Origin: Periconia sp. R9002
Taxonomy: Eukaryota > Ascomycota > Dothideomycetes > Pleosporales > Periconiaceae
Reading direction: 5' to 3'
Assembly (NCBI GenBank): GCA_023627715.1
Contig: JAMAHW010000056.1
Location: forward strand, 64,545-128,544
Length of the DNA: 64,000 bases
Made by a program: the position numbers and the translations under genes. The notes under the pieces are model-generated. The model was not told where the DNA came from, searched no databases, and saw only the letters and a program-made list of their open reading frames with translations. Of this stretch, positions 10,399 to 22,959 are shown one piece after another. Positions within the stretch are counted from its first letter, which is position 1, and each line of letters opens with the position of its first letter.

Positions 10399-12127
10399 AT
10401 GCCCCTGCCCGTGAGGCGAGGCCTTCCTCTGCGCCTTTCTTCCCTTGCATGTACACGACCCGTTTCGTGCCCATCCACGTCATGGACGCCTCGTCCAACA
10501 CGATACAACTCAACACTCTCTCCTCCAACGATAGCTTCCTTACTGGGTCAATCTCCGCCCCCAGAATCCTCGCAACAGCCCCCGTCATCCGGTGAGGCGT
10601 TGACAATCAACGGCTTTGTGCGCAGTGTGCGAAAACAGAAACGTGTCGCATTTGCTGCCATTGGGGATGGCTCATCACTGCAGACGGTGCAGACCGTCCT
10701 GACGCCCGAGCAAGCTGATGGGTCAGTATCAACCTCCACATTCGTCATGAAATAATGCATGATTTCAATTTCTAACTGCGTCTCAATAGACTGTCCACCG
10801 GTGCGGCTGTGACAGTCACCGGTCGATGGTCGCCGTCGCCTGGTAGCGGACAAACGCATGAGCTGCAGGCTGAAAGTCTGCGCATCTTAGGGGACAATGA
10901 TAGTGCAGTGAGTACAAACTCCGTTTCCATCGTATGTCAAGCTAAGTGTCGCGTGACCCTATCTAGGCTTCTCCACTACAGAAAAAATATCAAACAGCAG
11001 AATTTCTTCGCACAATCCCACACCTGCGAGCACGACTGCCATTCAACTCGTTGCTGCTCAGGCTAAGATCTCAGGTAACTGCACACGTCACCAACTACTT
11101 TTCAAATCATGGCTTTATTCAAACGCACCCTCCCATAATCACATCCTCCGATTGTGAAGGAGCCGGCGAGGTATTTACTGTCGCACCGGAACCACCTACC
11201 AAAGAGAAACATGATTCAAGCCCATCGCAACAACATCATGAGCCTTTTTTTGGATCTGCAAAATACCTCACCGTCTCCAGCCAGCTTCATTTGGAAGCTC
11301 TTGCTCAGTCTGTCGGCAAAGTATGGACCTTATCACCCACATTTCGTGCGGAGAAAAGCGACACAGCTCGCCACTTGAGTGAATTTTACATGCTAGAGGC
11401 AGAGCTAGCTTTCGTGGATGATGTCTCCAGTGTCATGGATGTTGTGGAGGGCATGTTGCGTTCCATTGCAACTGAACTTCAATCTTCACATATTGGCAAA
11501 GAACTCCTTCAGAGTCGTAGACAAGACGAGTCTGAAAGTACACCAGAGGACAGCACATCGGTGTCTCGTGCAGGACTTGCCCAAAGATGGCAAGGCCTGG
11601 TTAATGGGCCGTGGCCGCGAATTACATACAGCCAGGCCATAGAACATTTAAACCAAGCTGTAGCTAACGGCAGAGTGAAATTCACGTATCAGCCCGGAGG
11701 AGAGGATGGTCTTCAAACCGAACACGAACGTTTCTTGGCTGAAACAGTTGGAGACGGTGGTCCTCTCTTTGTAACAGACTATCCACGCAACATTAAACCC
11801 TTTTACATGGCACCATCGAGGGGGGTGGGGGATACACAGAACGTAGAGACCGTTGCTTGCTTCGATCTTCTCGTGCCGGATCTCTGTGAGTTGGTTGGGG
11901 GATCTATGCGTGAGCACCGCCTACCACAGCTCTTGGAATCGATGGAGGAAAACGGTCTTGGGTCGAGCGGCTCATTGCAATGGTACTCGGATCTGCGACG
12001 ATACGGTAGTGTCCCCCACGGTGGCTTTGGACTTGGCTTCGATCGTCTTCTGTGCTACTTGTCTGGAGTTTCCAATATTAGAGACGTAGTCAGTTTTCCC
12101 CGTTGGCACAAGCGGTGCGACTGTTGA
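10399..12127 (+). CDS. SLM5: Mitochondrial asparaginyl-tRNA synthetase
   Basis: Three exons (10399-10721, 10790-10907, 10967-12127) encode 533 residues. The enzyme charges mitochondrial tRNA-Asn with asparagine using ATP. The first 45 residues are Arg/Ser-rich and lack acidic residues, as expected of a matrix-targeting presequence. An OB-fold anticodon-binding domain follows (about 65-150). The class II catalytic core starts with the RTIPHLRAR and HGFIQTHPPI segments of motif 1. TFRAEKSDTARHLSEFYMLE is the motif 2 region. Motif 3 is GFGLGFDRLLCYLSGV close to the C-terminus. TDYPRNIKPFYM fits AsnRS rather than AspRS. Both introns have a good donor and restore frame. The short Ser/Gln-rich insertion in the core is unremarkable. 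Confidence 0.93.
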
Positions 12128-13213
12128 GGAGGGCGGGGGTAGATTATCTGTGAGCTATCTCACATGATAAGTTACATCAGATGACGGAGCAGATGGCGAG
12201 GACTGTGGTGCTTCCTGAGACGTTGGAGAAATATGCGTTTGGCTAGACCCATCGCGTCTGTAAGATGATATATGTACAGAAAACGTTGTAAAATATATGT
12301 AATAACTACGAAAATTTTGCGGCGAACCTGGATCGCTTTTGCCCATGGAGGCTCCAGGCTGAAGTCGACGACGAGTGGCGTACTGGGCACAGCGATACAT
12401 TCATGGACAAGTTCTTGCCAGTGAGCGAAAGTCGGAAGCAACGTCTGGTTGCACACCAGAGCGAGTAACCAGTGAGAACAAGGGTTGCGCTTCACATGGC
12501 TGCAAACTTGACGATTGCAGAAGACTGTTGCTTCCAATGACACAAGTACCCGAGAACCTGTTTTTTGGCTGGAAACCGACAGTTTTTGGTATGCTTGATC
12601 TATTCATCTGCTTCCGCTTTCCACGGGGAAGATGCCTTTTCTGGAGCGCGGACTGTCGCGGAGATGATCTGATTAGATGACGCGGCGGAGGAAGAGTCCA
12701 AGCTTCCGAATCGGTATGGCCCATTACGAGCTGGTGCGAACTCGGCGAGTCCAGTTGGCATGGGTCAAAAGAGAGTCAATAGGTGTGTAGGTAGGGAGCT
12801 GCATGGTGGGTGTGTTCAATGGGGAAGAAGAGGAGGCGAGGGCAGCGAGCGATATCGGCGAAAGATGCAGGTGGCTGCAAAACCTGCCTCTGAAAGGCAA
12901 AAATAAAGAAAGTCCACGGCTCTGAAGATTGTTAGATTACGGCATGGTTGTTCGCTAGACTAGGGGATCTGTCTGAAAGCATGGGCGGTTTTACGCTCGG
13001 CTTTCTCCAGCATGGGGCTCGGCGTTGGCGGCATCTTTTTCTCACAAACCAAACCATCCAAACAGCTGCTGCTTTGCATCCCGTCCCCAATTCACCGACA
13101 CCGATCTCATCCACGTCCTCGCACACGCTCGACTGCTAGCCATCATCGCCACGCACCCACCCACCACTGAAATCGCAAACCTGGACTCGGCGTCACCAGT
13201 ACGCGGTCAGTTA
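12128..13213. other. Intergenic between AsnRS and mitoferrin
   Basis: Two overlapping antisense frames of 107 and 123 codons (12172-12724) look like chance; neither has a recognisable motif. The segment supplies the AsnRS 3' end and the mitoferrin promoter. Confidence 0.5.
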
Positions 13214-14542
13214 ATGGCCACCCATGAGCGGACAGCTGTGGAAGAAGTCGAACACGAGTACAGCTCTTCCACCCACCTTCATTGTCAATTTGCACTTGTC
13301 TGACCTCATGATTCAGCTATGAAGCTCTCCCTCCCAACTTCTCCCTCTCGGCGAACATGCTGGCAGGCGCCTTCGCCGGCATCGCCGTACGCTGCTACCT
13401 TTCGGTGTATACATTGTCGGACATGTGCTAATCCCCTCCAGGAACACTCGGTGATGTATCCAGTCGATTTGCTCAAGGTGCGCTACCCCGTGGACATCAT
13501 CTCGACCATGTCAGAGCTATGCGCTTACAATTGAGCAGACGCGAATGCAGATTGTCAATCCCTCCCCAACCGCCATGTACACCGGTATATCGAACGCCAT
13601 GGTCACCATCTCAAGAGCTGAAGGTTTCCGGACGTTATGGAGGGGAGTCTCGAGTGTCATCGTGGGAGCTGGTCTGTTCTGCAACCTTCACGAATTGCAC
13701 CCCCATGGGGCTAATAATCGACAGGACCCGCGCATGCTGTCTATTTTGCATCTTACGAAGCTACTAAACATGCTTTGGGAGGAAATGAAGGAGGCAGCGA
13801 CGAGCATCATCCGCTTGCAGCCGGTGCGCAATCCCGCCAGTTGCGTTTTATGCGTACACAGACTGACACGAAACAGCCGCCAGCGGTGCAGCCGCCACCA
13901 TTGCCAGTGACGCACTTATGAACCCATTCGATGGTGAGCGGGACACATATTAATTTTTATTCAGGCTACTAATCGACCCAGTGATCAAGCAGCGCATGCA
14001 GTTGCATGGCTCTGTGTACCGATCCGTTACCCACTGCGCGCGCGAAGTGTTCCGCACCGAAGGCTTGACAGCATTCTACGTTTCCTACCCTACTACCCTG
14101 TGCATGACCGTTCCGTTCACCGCACTACAATTTATGGCATATGAATCCATATCGAAGGTCATGAACCCAACCGGCCGATACGACCCTTACACGCACTGCT
14201 TTGCTGGTGGATTGGCGGGAGGATTCGCGGCTGGACTCACAACACCATTGGACGTTATTAAGACATTGCTCCAGACCAGAGGCAACGCTCGCGACGCGGA
14301 GCTCAGGAACGTGTCAGGGCTGATGAATGCGGCGCGCATCATCAAGGAGAGGAATGGTTGGAGTGGTTTTTTCCGCGGATTGAAGCCACGCATTATCACA
14401 ACCATGCCCAGCACAGCTATCTGTTGGTAAGTGGGCGTCGCAGAGACGTTTTTGGGCAAGCGCTGACTGGGCACGCAGGTCTGCATACGAAATGGCAAAA
14501 GCATTCTTCATTGCTCGGAGCGAACGCAACCCGCGCGCATAG
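13214..14542 (+). CDS. MRS4: Mitoferrin-type mitochondrial iron carrier (Mrs3/Mrs4 family)
   Basis: Eight exons reconstruct a 315-residue SLC25 carrier: 13214-13257, 13317-13386, 13442-13477, 13539-13671, 13725-13823, 13877-13933, 13982-14426 and 14479-14542. Mitoferrins move Fe2+ into the matrix for haem and Fe-S synthesis. The YEALPPNFSL stretch before helix 1 and EHSVMYPVDLLKTRMQ are typical of mitoferrins. The three carrier signatures are PVDLLKTR (from residue 45), PFDVIKQR and PLDVIKTL, one per repeat. GLTAFYVSYPTTLCMTVPF in repeat 2 also fits. Every intron has GT-AG ends and restores frame, so the model is internally consistent. The first exon (14 codons) is less certain. Seven introns in 948 coding bases make this the most interrupted gene by count in the window. 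Confidence 0.9.
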
Positions 14543-15420
14543 GCAAGCAAACATGGCGATTTGAGGAGAAAGAAGGCGTGTGGATGTATGCTCCATGTGC
14601 AGGTGTGGTGCAGCGATATATGGTATACATGGGAGGCAAAAGTGGCATTGCACATTTGTCGGGCATTGGGCATCTAGAGCGCGACAAGGCTTTTGTTTTT
14701 TGGAATCTGCTCTGCTCGGCCAACTCGTACATGGCCGTGATACATGTCGGTTTATTGCATAGGCACAAAGATACTGCTGGTTTAGAGGGACAACCATGTG
14801 GTGGCGTTTGGGATTTTATTTGCTGCCGTCCGTTCAAAGGGTATAGGCCATTGCGCATGTACTATAGTAGGTATGCTTGAGGCTGGAGAATGTTTGGGAA
14901 GCGTCGGCGTCCTTTGTCAACTTGCTTTTGCTTTTGCTTTTGGGCTCAGCAGGCAGGCGCGAGGTCGAGGTCCGTAATCGATAAAAGCATTGGAAAAGAG
15001 GCAAGGCCGTCTAGCTCCTCGTTAGCCCTAGTTCCGACCAACATCCCAATCCCGTGTGCCATGTCAAACACATCGTGAGCCGTGGTACTGTCGATGTATC
15101 CGTGTATCTGTGATGTGCAATGACTCTGTTTCAGCCGTTTCGCGGTTACTCCAATTGACCGCTTCACTCATTCCATGGCCGTGGGTTGCTCGTACTGGCT
15201 TCTCGTACCAGTGGGATGGGAGGCACGCTACGTCACAGAACAGAGACCGCGCGAGCCCACCCATCACTCGCTCGCACATGCACATGCACTACCACCACTA
15301 TCAACATCCGCCCATGAGGCTTGGGATACCACGTCCACTCTCTCCCTAACTCACTTCGTGCGCCTGCTCAGGCATACGTGGTTCTATTCACAGTCACTCG
15401 GCTGAGTTGCACCGCAAGAC
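14543..15420. other. Intergenic between mitoferrin and AAA ATPase
   Basis: No supportable gene was seen. Antisense frames across 14314-14858 overlap one another and lack family features. A short TTTTGC repeat lies near 14924-14941. Confidence 0.5.
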
Positions 15421-17957
15421 ATGCGAGCCAACACCACCCAGAAGGCCTATGATGAGGCATTCCTAGCCTGCTCCACCGCCGTTTACTTCGAGAGCCAGGT
15501 TGGTTTCTCTACCATCCCAAAACACCCACTTTCCCAAACGCTTTGCTGACTAACTGACATGATAGAATAACGAAGCCGAAGCTCTGCGTTCGTGGAAGTC
15601 TGCCCTTGACCAGATCTATTATCATAATGCCCATCGCCTGCCCTCCAATCTCCGCCCCACCTCCGAAACCGAACGCGCTCTTGTAGAATCGCTGCGCCAG
15701 TTGGAGCTACAATGTAAAGAACGTGTGGATCTATTGGAAACCTTGGAGAAAAGCCGTAAAGACGCAGATAAGAAGAACGTATCCAGCGGTCAAACAGACT
15801 CCAAAGCACCCACCCCTCCTCCACATACCGCACCTCTCAACTCCACCGACTCAAATGCTTCAAATTCATGGCTGGGAAGTGGCACCATACCGCCGGTAGT
15901 GTATTCGGATTTGTCTCGACCACCTCTGCCTCCTCGTCCTTCCATGGTCCCGCGAAAGAGCTCAGGAAATACCTCGATTCGCACCTTGAATCAGACTCTA
16001 AGTGGTTCGTCGTTGATACCAGGCGGTAGAAAGAAAGATGCAAGGACTCCTTCTCCAGAGAAAAGAGGCCGCATGCTGAGAACTCTGAGGCCTGGAAAGG
16101 AATCAAAACCCTCTTCTGCAGCAATACCCACCTCATCACGATCCCAGCCTCCGGATGCTGCAAAAGCAGCAACACAGGCTTGGGTATTTACAAAGAAGAT
16201 AAATTCTAACAAGCTCTCCAAAGAACCGGCAGGCTCTCAGATTGCTCCTCAACTGGCGCCTCAGCCCCAGCAAAGCTCAAACCGGTCATCTTTTGAGAAG
16301 ACCACGCCGGTAGGAGATGGCCCAAAGTCTCCACTCGAAGTATCTTCAACAAGGCCATCTCCATTTGTTCTGCCTAATACTAGCTCATCGTCCACTTCAC
16401 AGGCCGCCCTTCTCTTGGAAAACAAGAGTGATCCCGATTTACCGTCCAAAACTATACCCCGAAAGGAACTATATCCATCATCTGTGTCGCGGGTTTCGCT
16501 TGCTGCTAGCAGATTGAAGAATCCCCGAGTGAGCAGCTCAACGCTTCCGTCTTATCGGAACGAGTATCCTGATACGGGTACCAATCCCCGGGTTGCTGCT
16601 GCCGCTTCCGTTGCGGCCACGAGATCTTGGGGTGATGATGTTGGCAAGCCGACATCAGTAGCGACATCGACTCAACAACAAACCCCTTCCAGCAATAATG
16701 ATATCCAAAACAACCGTGAGCGAAAAGCCAAGAATGCCCTTCCTCCACCAATTCAATTGGAAGCCAATGAGCATGATATAAAAACGCGGCCCTCTCCTCG
16801 AAGAAAAGGAAAGGCTAAAGAGAACACTGCACGCGCCGATCTCCCTCCTACCCCCACGTCTGACGCCGAAGATTCAGAAAGCTCAAACAATGAATCTGAT
16901 GAATGGAAAGAACGTGTCCAAGGGATACTCAAAAACTTACCGCGGGGTGTCGATCACCAGGCAGCTCAACAAATTTTAAACGATATCGTGATTCAAGGAG
17001 ACGAGGTACATTGGGACGATGTAGCTGGATTGGACATTGCCAAATCTGCGTTGAAGGAAACAGTGGTGTATCCATTCCTACGCCCTGATCTCTTTATGGG
17101 TTTACGCGAACCAGCGAGGGGAATGTTGCTGTTTGGTCCACCGGGAACAGGAAAAACTATGCTTGCAAGAGCTGTTGCTACCGAATCCAAGTCCACCTTC
17201 TTCGCCATTTCAGCTAGTAGCCTAACATCCAAATTCCTTGGTGAGTCGGAGAAACTTGTACGCGCACTCTTTGCGCTCGCCAAGTTGCTGGCTCCCTCCA
17301 TCATCTTTGTTGATGAGATCGACTCTCTACTATCCTCTCGCACTAGCTCCGGTGAACATGAAGCTACTCGACGCATCAAGACGGAATTCCTCATCCAGTG
17401 GTCCGACCTGGCCAAAGCAGCTGCTGGTCGAGAACAGACGGAGAAGGACAAGGAGCGGGGTGACGCAAGCCGGGTTCTCGTTCTCGCTGCAACAAACTTG
17501 CCATGGGCAATAGACGAGGCCGCCAGACGGCGGTTCGTCAGAAGACAATATATCCCATTGCCGGAAGACAACGTTCGCAAAAGCCAGGTGAAAACTCTGC
17601 TCAGTCATCAAAAACATGAGCTCGACGATGCGGACTTGGATCGCTTAGTGCAGCTCACGGATGGTACGTTTGTTTTTCCTAGCCCCCTCCCCACGTTTCC
17701 AAACTTCGAGCTTTACTAACGTGTCATGATTTGCAGGCTTCTCGGGGTCCGACATCACAGCTCTAGCCAAGGACGCCGCCATGGGACCGCTCCGCTCGCT
17801 CGGCGAGAAACTGCTGCACATGACCATGGACGAGATTCGCCCGATCCGCTTCGAGGACTTTGAAGCCAGCTTGCAGACCATCCGCCCGTCTGTCAGCAAG
17901 CAGGGGTTGAAAGAGTACGAAGACTGGGCGCGTGAGTTTGGTGAGCGGGGCGGTTAG
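15421..17957 (+). CDS. MIT-domain AAA ATPase (Sap1/Yta6, fidgetin-spastin clade)
   Basis: Three exons (15421-15498, 15566-17663, 17737-17957) encode 798 residues. Residues 1-90 form a helical MIT domain, the module that binds ESCRT-III tails in Vps4 and spastin. A long Ser/Pro/Lys-rich disordered linker spans about 95-490. The AAA module follows, with Walker A GPPGTGKT at 550-557 and Walker B IIFVDEID (D609, E610). Arg-finger-like residues occur in the [17 protein letters not shown] block. The C-terminus carries the Vps4-type [13 protein letters not shown] helix. By domain order it belongs with yeast Sap1/Yta6 and animal spastin/fidgetin-like proteins, and its substrate cannot be told from sequence. 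The first exon was added because it completes the MIT helix. Confidence 0.88.
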
Positions 17958-18573
17958 GGACGTGCATGTACCATCAACAGGGAGGCGTCGGCGTTGGGCT
18001 TTTGTTGGCGTCGTTTTGTATCATTTGCTTTGTATCGGATGTGGAGTATTTTCCCCTTCTCGTCGGCGGCGACGACGAACACTCTTTTCTTTCGGGGGAA
18101 TCAGGTAGGGTTTTTGGCTGGGTGTTGGAATGACGGCGATGGTTGGGACAGGGAACGAAGCGGACGGGATATTTCTGGCGTATAGGTCCTTTTTTTCGAG
18201 CCAGGGCGGGTTTGAGGGCTGGGGGCTGTTCTTTACAATTGTACTGCCTCGCTGCACACGGCTGTATGACTAGACTAGGCACGATGGGAGAAGATTGATC
18301 ACTCCAGGAAACGAGTCGTCATGCTCGCACGTCATACCCCCCTTGGCTGTGTGGGGAGAAACCACGAGCTACATGACATTGACACCTAAAGAAGTAATAA
18401 ACCATCCTTCCAAGACATATCTCAACCTACCAAAAACCAGAATAATCTCTGTCGCGCATACACGTATGTACGTACATGTCGATGGAATATCTATTTATTT
18501 GCTGTTTCTCCATTGTTTGTTCGTTCGTTCGTGCGTGCGTCCGTACCTTCTTCACCCACATACCTAACAACCA

Positions 18574-18588
18574 CCCCCCCCCCCCCCC
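18574..18588. repeat. Poly-C tract, 15 nt
   Basis: Fifteen consecutive C residues on the plus strand. The length may vary between isolates or be affected by assembly. Confidence 0.9.
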
Positions 18589-19017
18589 TTCCCATTCCCT
18601 ATCCACACATCTCGTATAATGCACAAAAAAATGTAGATATCATTTTCTATCTACTAAAATTTCCATTTCCGACACTCTAAAGGTTAATTGCACGATGTAG
18701 AACCCTATACGATTTTTCAATGAGGTGTACGTGGTGGAGTTTATGTTTGAAAATTCATTTAATATTTTCCCTTTTTTTGCGCGAATCTAAGGAAAGACAG
18801 AAAATATTCAAGAAGCGATAGCAAGAATAATGAACGCAGAGGTATTTGAGCAATACTCTAGAAAAAAAACCAAAGCAGCATAGGGAAAGGAAAAGAAAAA
18901 AAAAAGGAAGAGCAGATGATAAAGGTGTTGATGTTCGTGTTTGCGGGCGTGTCGTCACAAACACCCCAAAAAACAAACCCAACGCAAACAAAACGCAAAG
19001 CCAGAAAACCTCTCTCT

Positions 19018-19031
19018 CACACACACACACA
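19018..19031. repeat. CA dinucleotide repeat
   Basis: About seven CA units immediately after a short CT run, in non-coding sequence. Confidence 0.8.
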
Positions 19032-19663
19032 AAAGGAACCACTTTTCTCACTCAAATGCACAAACGAAGTCTCAGGTTTTTTAATACATTTTTTAATCCC
19101 CTAGTTTCCGATGATGGTTCCTAAACTCCCCGCTGATGTACGAGCTATTCATCCCGTGTATAGACACACGCCCCCGTCCCCCCCTAGAGAAACCGCGACC
19201 GCAAAGGACGCAAGATTCATCATGGGAAAACAGAGGCATACCCATACCACGAAAAAAAAACACCCTATCCTCCGCGAAAGAAAACCCACACCAGAAAAAA
19301 GAAATCCGATATGCACCCATGATGACTGCTATCCGAAAGCCGTGCTGTGTTCAAACCCCGTTTTGATTCCTCCATCCATGCAAGAGTGGTATATAAGTAC
19401 ATGTGCAAAAATCCGAGCTTGGCTTGTACGAGACAGAGACCGTGTCGTAGAACGCCCACAATGGGACAAGAAAGAAAATAAAAGAGTTTCGGGGAAAAGA
19501 GCGAAGAGCTTTCGTAGAGCCGGTGAAGCGGATAAAGCCCAATCTGCGAAGGTTATACAGAAAAGACGATGATAGCTCCATCCAGTACGTACGACTCAAC
19601 GTCCTCAGTCCCATATAGAAGAAAAGTGAATCCCATCCGGCAGTCCTAGGGAGTAATAGCCTA

Positions 19664-22132
19664 CTATAGACCCGCCCTGGAGGTCTTGACAACCTGAGCG
19701 ATAGGATGCAAGATACCCTTGTTCTCAGCAGATCCCAAAGCCATGCCCTTAGTCCAGCCCATCTTCTCCAGCAAAGCGCGACCCCGATTCTCAGGGCCCA
19801 GCTCGGGAGCAGAAGCACCGACGATGTCGCCGTCCTTGTACCCGGCACTGGAGCGGCTCGCTCCACCCTTTGATCCTTTCTGCTTAGGTGCGTTCGGTCC
19901 GGGCGGCGCTGTGTCCCAACGAACCTTGAACTTCTGCTTGACCAACAACATGTCGAACATCTCGTCATTGACTTTGGTAGTGCGCTGTGTCTTGGATAGA
20001 ACGCTGAATCGACCGGAACCTGCACCGCGGGATTTTGAATTCAGGTTGAGGGAGGCGACGAACCTATGAACAATGGCGCGTCGATGCCTGTCCATGGGAG
20101 GGAGTGAAAGAGTTTGCATGTTACAGGCCATGAAAGCCCGGATCTCCTCCGTCACCTCGTAGAAATTAGGACCCTCTTTGTATTTGGCGCTTAGGTCTGG
20201 CGCTTTGCCCTTGCGACCGAGCAAGCCCTGCTGCCTCAGCTCTTCCCGCTCTGCCTTCTTCAAGCGCTTCTTGGCTCGGTCAGCCTCCCACTGGGAACGG
20301 AACTGTTCGGTGAATTCGGTGTCTTCTAGCTCAGGCGGGAATTGACTACGGCGGCCTCGCTTAAGAGGTCGAAGAGATGGCCGCTCCGTGTCCATGATAT
20401 CAAAGCCTCCGTACGGATCCTGAGTGAGCGCGTCTGCCATGGCCGAGGCAGAGGGAAACTTAGGCTCTGCACGCGTGGCACCACCGCCATATTTGTACTT
20501 GCGCTTATCAATTGGACGACCGAACTCAGGACGGCCACCTGCGTTGGGATTGCCTGGTTTGAAATAATCGTCGGCAGCATATAGGAGCAGCTCGTCCGAA
20601 CCAAGACCAAGCTCTTCTTGTTTTTGCAAGACTCGCGCCATCGTCTCGTCGTCCATTTCTTCGTCCTCGTCGTCCTCGTCGTCCTCGTCGTCCTCGTCGT
20701 CCTCGTCATCCTCCTCGTCACCCACCCCGCCGAATCCGGAATCGTCATCGGTGGACGAGGTTGGATGACTAGACCAGTCGCGGATCTTAGCCTCGAACTT
20801 TTGAACGAGTTTCCGATCGGCAGGTGAGGTGAGAAAGTTTGCTGGTAACCAGCGCGCGTCATCTACTCCGCAGCCTTCATATACTACGAGGTACTGCAAG
20901 CCGCTTTTGCGTTTACGCTTATGGAGGACACGAGCGACTTGGTCTTCCATATCAGAAGATGTGCTGATTACTTCAAGGTCAAGTAGCTGGTCCGCAGTCC
21001 AATCATCAAGGCTCTTGACATCGTCTTTGATTTCCACGTCTCCTTCATCTTGGTCTTCGGAAAGAGCGTTCTTTCGCTCCCATTCGTTCAAACTACCGTC
21101 GTCTAAATCCAATGGGCGGTTGGCGAATGTAGACGCACCAGGGAAATCTCCGCTCTCCCAAATGTTTTGGGCGTAATCATCCATGGCATCGGATGAGGGA
21201 TTGGCAGAGGAGTGGGGATTGACCTTACCGTGTACAAATGCATTCAGCTTTGGGCGGGCACTCGGAGGGAGCCAACCGATGCCGGGTTTGCTCCTCGAGA
21301 CCCACTCGGTGGACTCCTTTGGCTGCCAGACAGGCCTGTCACCATGGCGCTTCTTGAAAGCACCATCGTTGACGCTGTTGGTTTCAGAGTCTGGGTCGGA
21401 TTGATCGCCATCTGTACGTTTAGCAAGCTAAAATGGATGCATGCGCTTTGGCATGCGCATGCAGAGAACGATTTCTTGTACATACCCTGAGTAGTAGTTG
21501 GATGCGTCGATGTGAACGGCTCGTTGGTAGGAGCAGTAGGTAGCTCGGTGGAAGGCATGGCGGATTGCTCGTGGGAAGGCATAGGAGCAGCTTGACTTCG
21601 GCGGCCTTTGAAAACCACGACTTCTTCGCTGGAGGAAGAGGCGACCGAGGTCGAGCGGGAAGGCGTGCGGATTGTCAAGTTTGCCAAGTCATGGGTGTTG
21701 ACGTGAAGAGGTGACGAGGAAGGGCTCTTAGCTAAAGCGGGCGGCTGCACCTCCTTCAGCGTACCTTCCATGAGACCGGCGCTGACGAAAGCAATAGGCA
21801 GGTGACGGAGCTTTTTGGAAGAATCAAATGCGGTGGTGCGGTGTTTGGCCATCCACTTTGCCTCGTCGCGCAGTGAAAAGCGTGGGGTGGCAGCAGCTGG
21901 GCGAGGTCAACAGATGGAACGTGGTAGAAGACACGACAACAAATGCGACAATAACAAACACACCAAACAAGGAAGGCACGAGAGGCAGCAACGTACCGTC
22001 TGATGTTTGCTCAGAAAAGTCATCATAGAACCTTGACCTGGCACTGGCACGCTTTGGCTGGATGTGGCGAAGTGACGATTTGGCACCGGCTTTACCTTTA
22101 AGCTTGCCATTTTTGCCTTTCTTTTTGGCCAT
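19664..22132 (-). CDS. SQS1: G-patch/R3H protein Sqs1, pre-mRNA splicing and ribosome biogenesis cofactor
   Basis: Three exons (21997-22132, 21486-21896, 19664-21411) encode 764 residues. Sqs1/Pfa1 activates the DEAH helicase Prp43 through its G-patch in splicing and pre-rRNA processing, acting in nucleus and cytoplasm. The N-terminus is Lys/Gly-rich. The ATPRFSLRDEAKW stretch, created across the first splice junction, is typical of fungal Sqs1. An acidic run of Asp-Asp-Glu units sits near the middle. The R3H-like segment follows the FYEVTEEIRAFM stretch and contains MDRHRRAIVHRFV. The G-patch closes the protein (RGRALLEKMGWTKGMALG...). Both introns (100 and 74 nt) have proper ends and preserve phase 1. 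Confidence 0.9.
20661..20718. repeat. Nine-base coding minisatellite (acidic tract of SQS1)
   Basis: Tandem TCGTCCTCG units on the plus strand encode repeated Glu-Asp-Asp on the minus strand. Unit number is likely to vary between strains without shifting the frame. Confidence 0.85.
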
Positions 22133-22959
22133 GGTGAGAGTGGATTTTGCAATTCTTCAGGAGTCGACACTTATGTAGTGACTGATTGTGAGGTGAGTGA
22201 GGGTAGATGAGATGCGCCACCTTCACCACCGACACTACAAAAGTAATGATGCAGCCAGCCCGTGCGATGGATTCGCGGTGGCGGTGGGGCTACCCGTTAG
22301 TCACTTGTAATTAACTGCTACTACTAATCGAGAAGCATGTTGGATTACTCGGTATGAGAGTTGTTAATCATAATGTTGAAAATATACGTATATAGACGGT
22401 GCGGATCTTATTCACGGATGACTTGCGGTGGAGAATTTATTACAAAACGATAAGAGCTTATCGTTAAATATTTTGGCTTTGTTCCCCGTCCAGTGCCATG
22501 ATTGGTGATGCGATGAGTACCTCATGTGTCTACAGGTATCGATGCGTTGAATGCACGACACGTACAACTCGACGATAGCTCATACATTTTGGCTCTCCTG
22601 AGACTTAGCAATCCAGCCCATGTTTTTACGGCTGCGCTTGATCTTTAACCATCCGTCACCTGTTTTGATGTTGTGCACTGGACCCCTCCCCCGCAAGTAG
22701 GCAGCCAGCTATCCACGCGAGTGACCTCAGCCCCCCAGAGCAGCTGCATCCCGCCCTCGGTCCATCACCACCGTCATCCACAGCTGCCACTACACCCCAA
22801 GCATACTTCCACCCGCTCTCTTTCCTTTGGCTTTCTCCACCTGTATTATTGGTTTTGTGCGTAGCTATGCTGAAAACCTGATATTTCCACCTGTAACTCA
22901 GCCTTCATCACTTGCCGTAGACCTCCCTTTCGCCCTCCGTTCCGCCTCATACGCCCGCG
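22133..22959. promoter_or_regulatory. Divergent promoter region SQS1 / ATG4
   Basis: This 827-bp interval lies between two divergent start codons. An AT-rich block covers about 22310-22480. The final 250 bp before ATG4 are pyrimidine-rich, as is common in fungal 5' leaders. No discrete operator was identified. Confidence 0.5.

Larger units (their letters stand above)
17958..19663. other. Convergent intergenic region with simple repeats
   Basis: The two flanking genes converge on this 1.7-kb segment. It contains a TTCG/TGCG microsatellite (about 18518-18545), a 15-C run, several poly-A runs and a CA repeat. No gene is supported; the 153-codon frame at 19111-19572 is Lys/Arg-rich low-complexity sequence. 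Confidence 0.6.

Noticed and set aside
12172..12724. Two overlapping antisense frames of 107 and 123 codons
   Set aside because: They overlap one another in different frames, with no conserved motif and random-looking composition.
14187..14858. Overlapping antisense frames opposite the mitoferrin 3' end
   Set aside because: The part overlapping the carrier is a shadow of its codons; the rest shows no protein-like conservation.
15421..17957. Assignment of the AAA ATPase as katanin or Vps4
   Set aside because: The MIT domain plus a very long disordered linker and the overall length fit Sap1/Yta6 and spastin/fidgetin-type proteins better than the compact Vps4 or katanin p60.
19111..19572. 153-codon plus-strand frame in the AAA/SQS1 convergent gap
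   Set aside because: Low-complexity Lys/Arg/Pro sequence driven by poly-A and CA repeats.
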